Shown here: piece after piece, positions 5,221-6,928 of the stretch
How positions within the stretch are numbered: position 1 is the first letter of the stretch
How the letters are laid out: every line of letters starts with the position of its first letter
NCBI GenBank assembly: GCA_027364495.1
Contig: DAHXPE010000098.1
Location: 1 to 6,928 of the forward strand
Direction: 5' to 3'
Source: Candidatus Heimdallarchaeota archaeon
Lineage (GTDB): Archaea; Asgardarchaeota; Heimdallarchaeia; Hodarchaeales; LC-3
Length of the DNA: 6,928 nucleotides
Translations under genes and position numbers: made by a program
The notes under the pieces: generated by a model
Databases searched by the model: none
The model's input: the letters and a program-made list of their open reading frames with translations, nothing else
What the model was told of the DNA's origin: nothing

Positions 5221-6928
5221 ATTGATCTCCTAAGTCATATTGGTCTTGTGATAAACTAATTAACTCTTTAAAATCCTCCGTGCTTAAAGAAGTGAGCCAA
5301 TCCTCTCCTGTATCAATTATATTTTCAGCTAGTGCTATTTTTGATTCAATTAATTCATCTATTCGTTCTTCCAGGGTACCTTTAGTTATAAATTTGTGTA
5401 CTTGAACATTTTTCAATTGGCCAATTCTATAAGCCCTATCTGTTGCTTGATTTTCAACAGCTGGATTCCACCAGCGGTCATAATGAAATACATGGCTGGC
5501 TTTAGTTAGATTAAGACCTGTTCCACCAGCTTTTAATGATATTATTAACACTGGACAGGAATTTTCATTTTCTGAGAAATTTTTTATGATTTCTTCTCGT
5601 TTCTTGATTGATAATCCACCATGCAAGAAAGGCACTTCTTGAAATAGTTTAACTTGTAAAAATTTTTTTAAAATTGTCCCCATCTCTACAAATTGTGTAA
5701 ATATTAACATGCTTTCCTCAGTTTCAATTATTTCTTGAATCAATTCCCAAAGTCTTTGTAATTTTCCTGAACGATCTTCAATTTTACTATTGTCAGACAA
5801 TAAATTAACAGGATGATTACAGGTCTGTTTAAGTTTTAAAAGTGTGGCTAACATATTCCCTCTTCGTTTTATACCCGTAGATTGATTAATAGCTAATAAT
5901 TGACTATTTAATATTGACTGATAGAGCGTAGCTTGTTCTTTCGTTAAAAAGCAATATTCTTTTGTTTCTATCTTATCAGGTAAATCAGAAATTATTGACT
6001 TATCTGTTTTTACTCGACGTAATATAAATGGTTTTATCAAATTTTTTAAACTGTCAAGAGAATGCTGTTGATGATAGCGTTCAATTGGAATAATGAACCT
6101 TTTCTTGAAATAGTTCATATCGCCTAAGTATTGAGGTTCTATATAATCCAATAAGGACCATAATTCTAATAAACGATTTTCAATTGGCGTTCCTGTAAGA
6201 ATTATTTTATGAGTTGATTTTAACATCCTCAAGGCTTGTGCTTGTTTGCTAAAAGGATTTTTTATGTTTTGAGCTTCATCAACGACTATCAGGTCCCAAT
6301 GAATATTTTTCAAAATATTGACATCTCTTCTTGAAATTGAGAAACTCGTTAAGACAATTTCTGAACTTTTTAATTCAATTTCTGACCGATTTGCACCATG
6401 ATAGATATTCCAAGTTATCGAAGGTGAAAACTTGTTTAATTCTTTTCCCCAGTTATGTAACACGCTTGTAGGTGCAATAATTAAAATAAGTAACCCATTA
6501 GTTGATTTCTTAGCTCGGTTGTTTTTTGTTCTTTTATTACTAGCAATAGCTTCTTTAGTATGTTTTATAGCAGGTCTGGAAGATGAGAGATGATCTTTAT
6601 TGTTTTTAAGAATAAGGATCGTTGCAATTACCTGTATAGTCTTTCCCAACCCCATATCATCAGCTAAACAAGGATTCAGTCCTATTTGAAGCATAAAATA
6701 TAACCAAGAAACACCATTTAACTGGTATGGCCTAAGCATACCATTAAATGATTGAGGAATTTCAGGAATTGATATTTTTTGTTTAGAAAAGAATGTCTCA
6801 TTCAGCCATTCAGGTAAATCCAGTTCATTTGTCAAAAGGGATTCTTTGTCGTCATTTATGTTAGAATTTAATTTAAAAAGATCTTTTATGGTTAAATAAC
6901 CGGATTTTTGAATTTTTGACCAATAATC
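5204..6928 (-). CDS. SNF2-family DNA-dependent ATPase (helicase-like), 5' end beyond window
   Basis: The frame is open through the right edge; a TTG at 6835 is an internal leucine codon, not a convincing start, since upstream codons (KSGYLTIKDLFKLN and on) continue the protein. At least 574 residues are present, covering both RecA-like lobes. Numbering from the TTG: RPYQLNGVSWL (35-45), Walker A DDMGLGKT (59-66), motif Ia IIAPTSVLHNW (119-129), Walker B DEAQ (186-189), motif III LTGTPIEN (213-220), ILRRVKTD (271-278), motif IV LIFTQF (377-382), motif V SLKAGGTGLNL (433-443), motif VI QATDRAYRIGQ (463-473). The end ENIIDTGEDWLTSLSTEDFK (504-523) is typical of the bacterial/archaeal SNF2 group paired with SWIM proteins. 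All catalytic motifs look intact. It uses ATP hydrolysis to move on double-stranded DNA and displace or remodel bound proteins. A basic Lys/Ser/Asn-rich insertion sits between motifs I and Ia (about 78-113). It is the first visible gene of a two-gene operon with the SWIM gene. Confidence 0.95.
   Translation of the reverse strand, partial: DYWSKIQKSGYLTIKDLFKLNSNINDDKESLLTNELDLPEWLNETFFSKQKISIPEIPQSFNGMLRPYQLNGVSWLYFMLQIGLNPCLADDMGLGKTIQVIATILILKNNKDHLSSSRPAIKHTKEAIASNKRTKNNRAKKSTNGLLILIIAPTSVLHNWGKELNKFSPSITWNIYHGANRSEIELKSSEIVLTSFSISRRDVNILKNIHWDLIVVDEAQNIKNPFSKQAQALRMLKSTHKIILTGTPIENRLLELWSLLDYIEPQYLGDMNYFKKRFIIPIERYHQQHSLDSLKNLIKPFILRRVKTDKSIISDLPDKIETKEYCFLTKEQATLYQSILNSQLLAINQSTGIKRRGNMLATLLKLKQTCNHPVNLLSDNSKIEDRSGKLQRLWELIQEIIETEESMLIFTQFVEMGTILKKFLQVKLFQEVPFLHGGLSIKKREEIIKNFSENENSCPVLIISLKAGGTGLNLTKASHVFHYDRWWNPAVENQATDRAYRIGQLKNVQVHKFITKGTLEERIDELIESKIALAENIIDTGEDWLTSLSTEDFKELISLSQDQYDLGDQYESAA
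5221..5232 (-). promoter_or_regulatory. Shine-Dalgarno of the SWIM gene inside the SNF2 gene
   Basis: TTAGGAGATCAAT directly precedes the ATG at 5220 on the minus strand. AGGAG is at 5227-5231, six bases from the start, and lies within the SNF2 codons for LGDQY. It fixes the start of the SWIM gene and supports coupled translation of the two proteins. Confidence 0.8.

Overview
This is a strongly A+T-rich window (by eye above 70 % A+T) with long gene-poor gaps, several decaying genes and a few intact ones. Shine-Dalgarno-like sequences occur close to several starts, and some TATA-like boxes are present. The family content (a SNF2 ATPase with a SWIM zinc-finger partner, a SWIM-family helical-repeat protein, a GNAT of the toxin-like type, and an IS4-clan transposase remnant) fits an A+T-rich archaeon, possibly of the Asgard/Lokiarchaeal type, but a low-GC bacterium cannot be excluded. 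No rRNA, tRNA or CRISPR was seen.

Left part (1-1051, minus strand): a GNAT acetyltransferase runs off the left edge. It is broken by a frameshift in a 9-base homopolymer and probably by a second one near its N-terminus. Just upstream on the same strand is a 170-codon gene whose tail resembles the end of DUF1778-type antitoxins. Together they look like a degraded antitoxin/GNAT-toxin pair. A 69-bp sequence lies between them and supplies the last residues and the stop codon of the antitoxin-like gene.

Middle left (1052-2702): remnants of insertion sequences (a clear transposase C-terminus at 1069-1365 and a possible decayed N-terminus at 1457-1690), a small orphan gene of winged-helix appearance on the minus strand (1748-2056), then about 550 bases without a recognisable gene.

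Middle right (2703-4343, plus strand): a SWIM-family helical-repeat gene without the zinc finger. It is interrupted by an in-frame TGA at 3891-3893, after which the family's conserved C-terminus continues to 4067. The 69 bp around this TGA are the second copy of the repeat at 487-555. The two copies differ at one base, and the distant copy reads TTA (Leu) where the gene reads TGA. Downstream is a remnant of an unrecognised gene (4110-4343).

Right part (4336-6928, minus strand): a two-gene operon, SNF2-family ATPase (5' end beyond the window) followed by a SWIM zinc-finger protein. They overlap by 17 bases and the second gene has a strong internal Shine-Dalgarno. This pair is intact where visible and converges on the SWIM-less gene. 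The SNF2 ATPase would remodel or translocate on nucleic acid and the SWIM protein would be its DNA- or protein-binding partner. The helical-repeat gene may be a separated third module of the same system, now apparently decaying.
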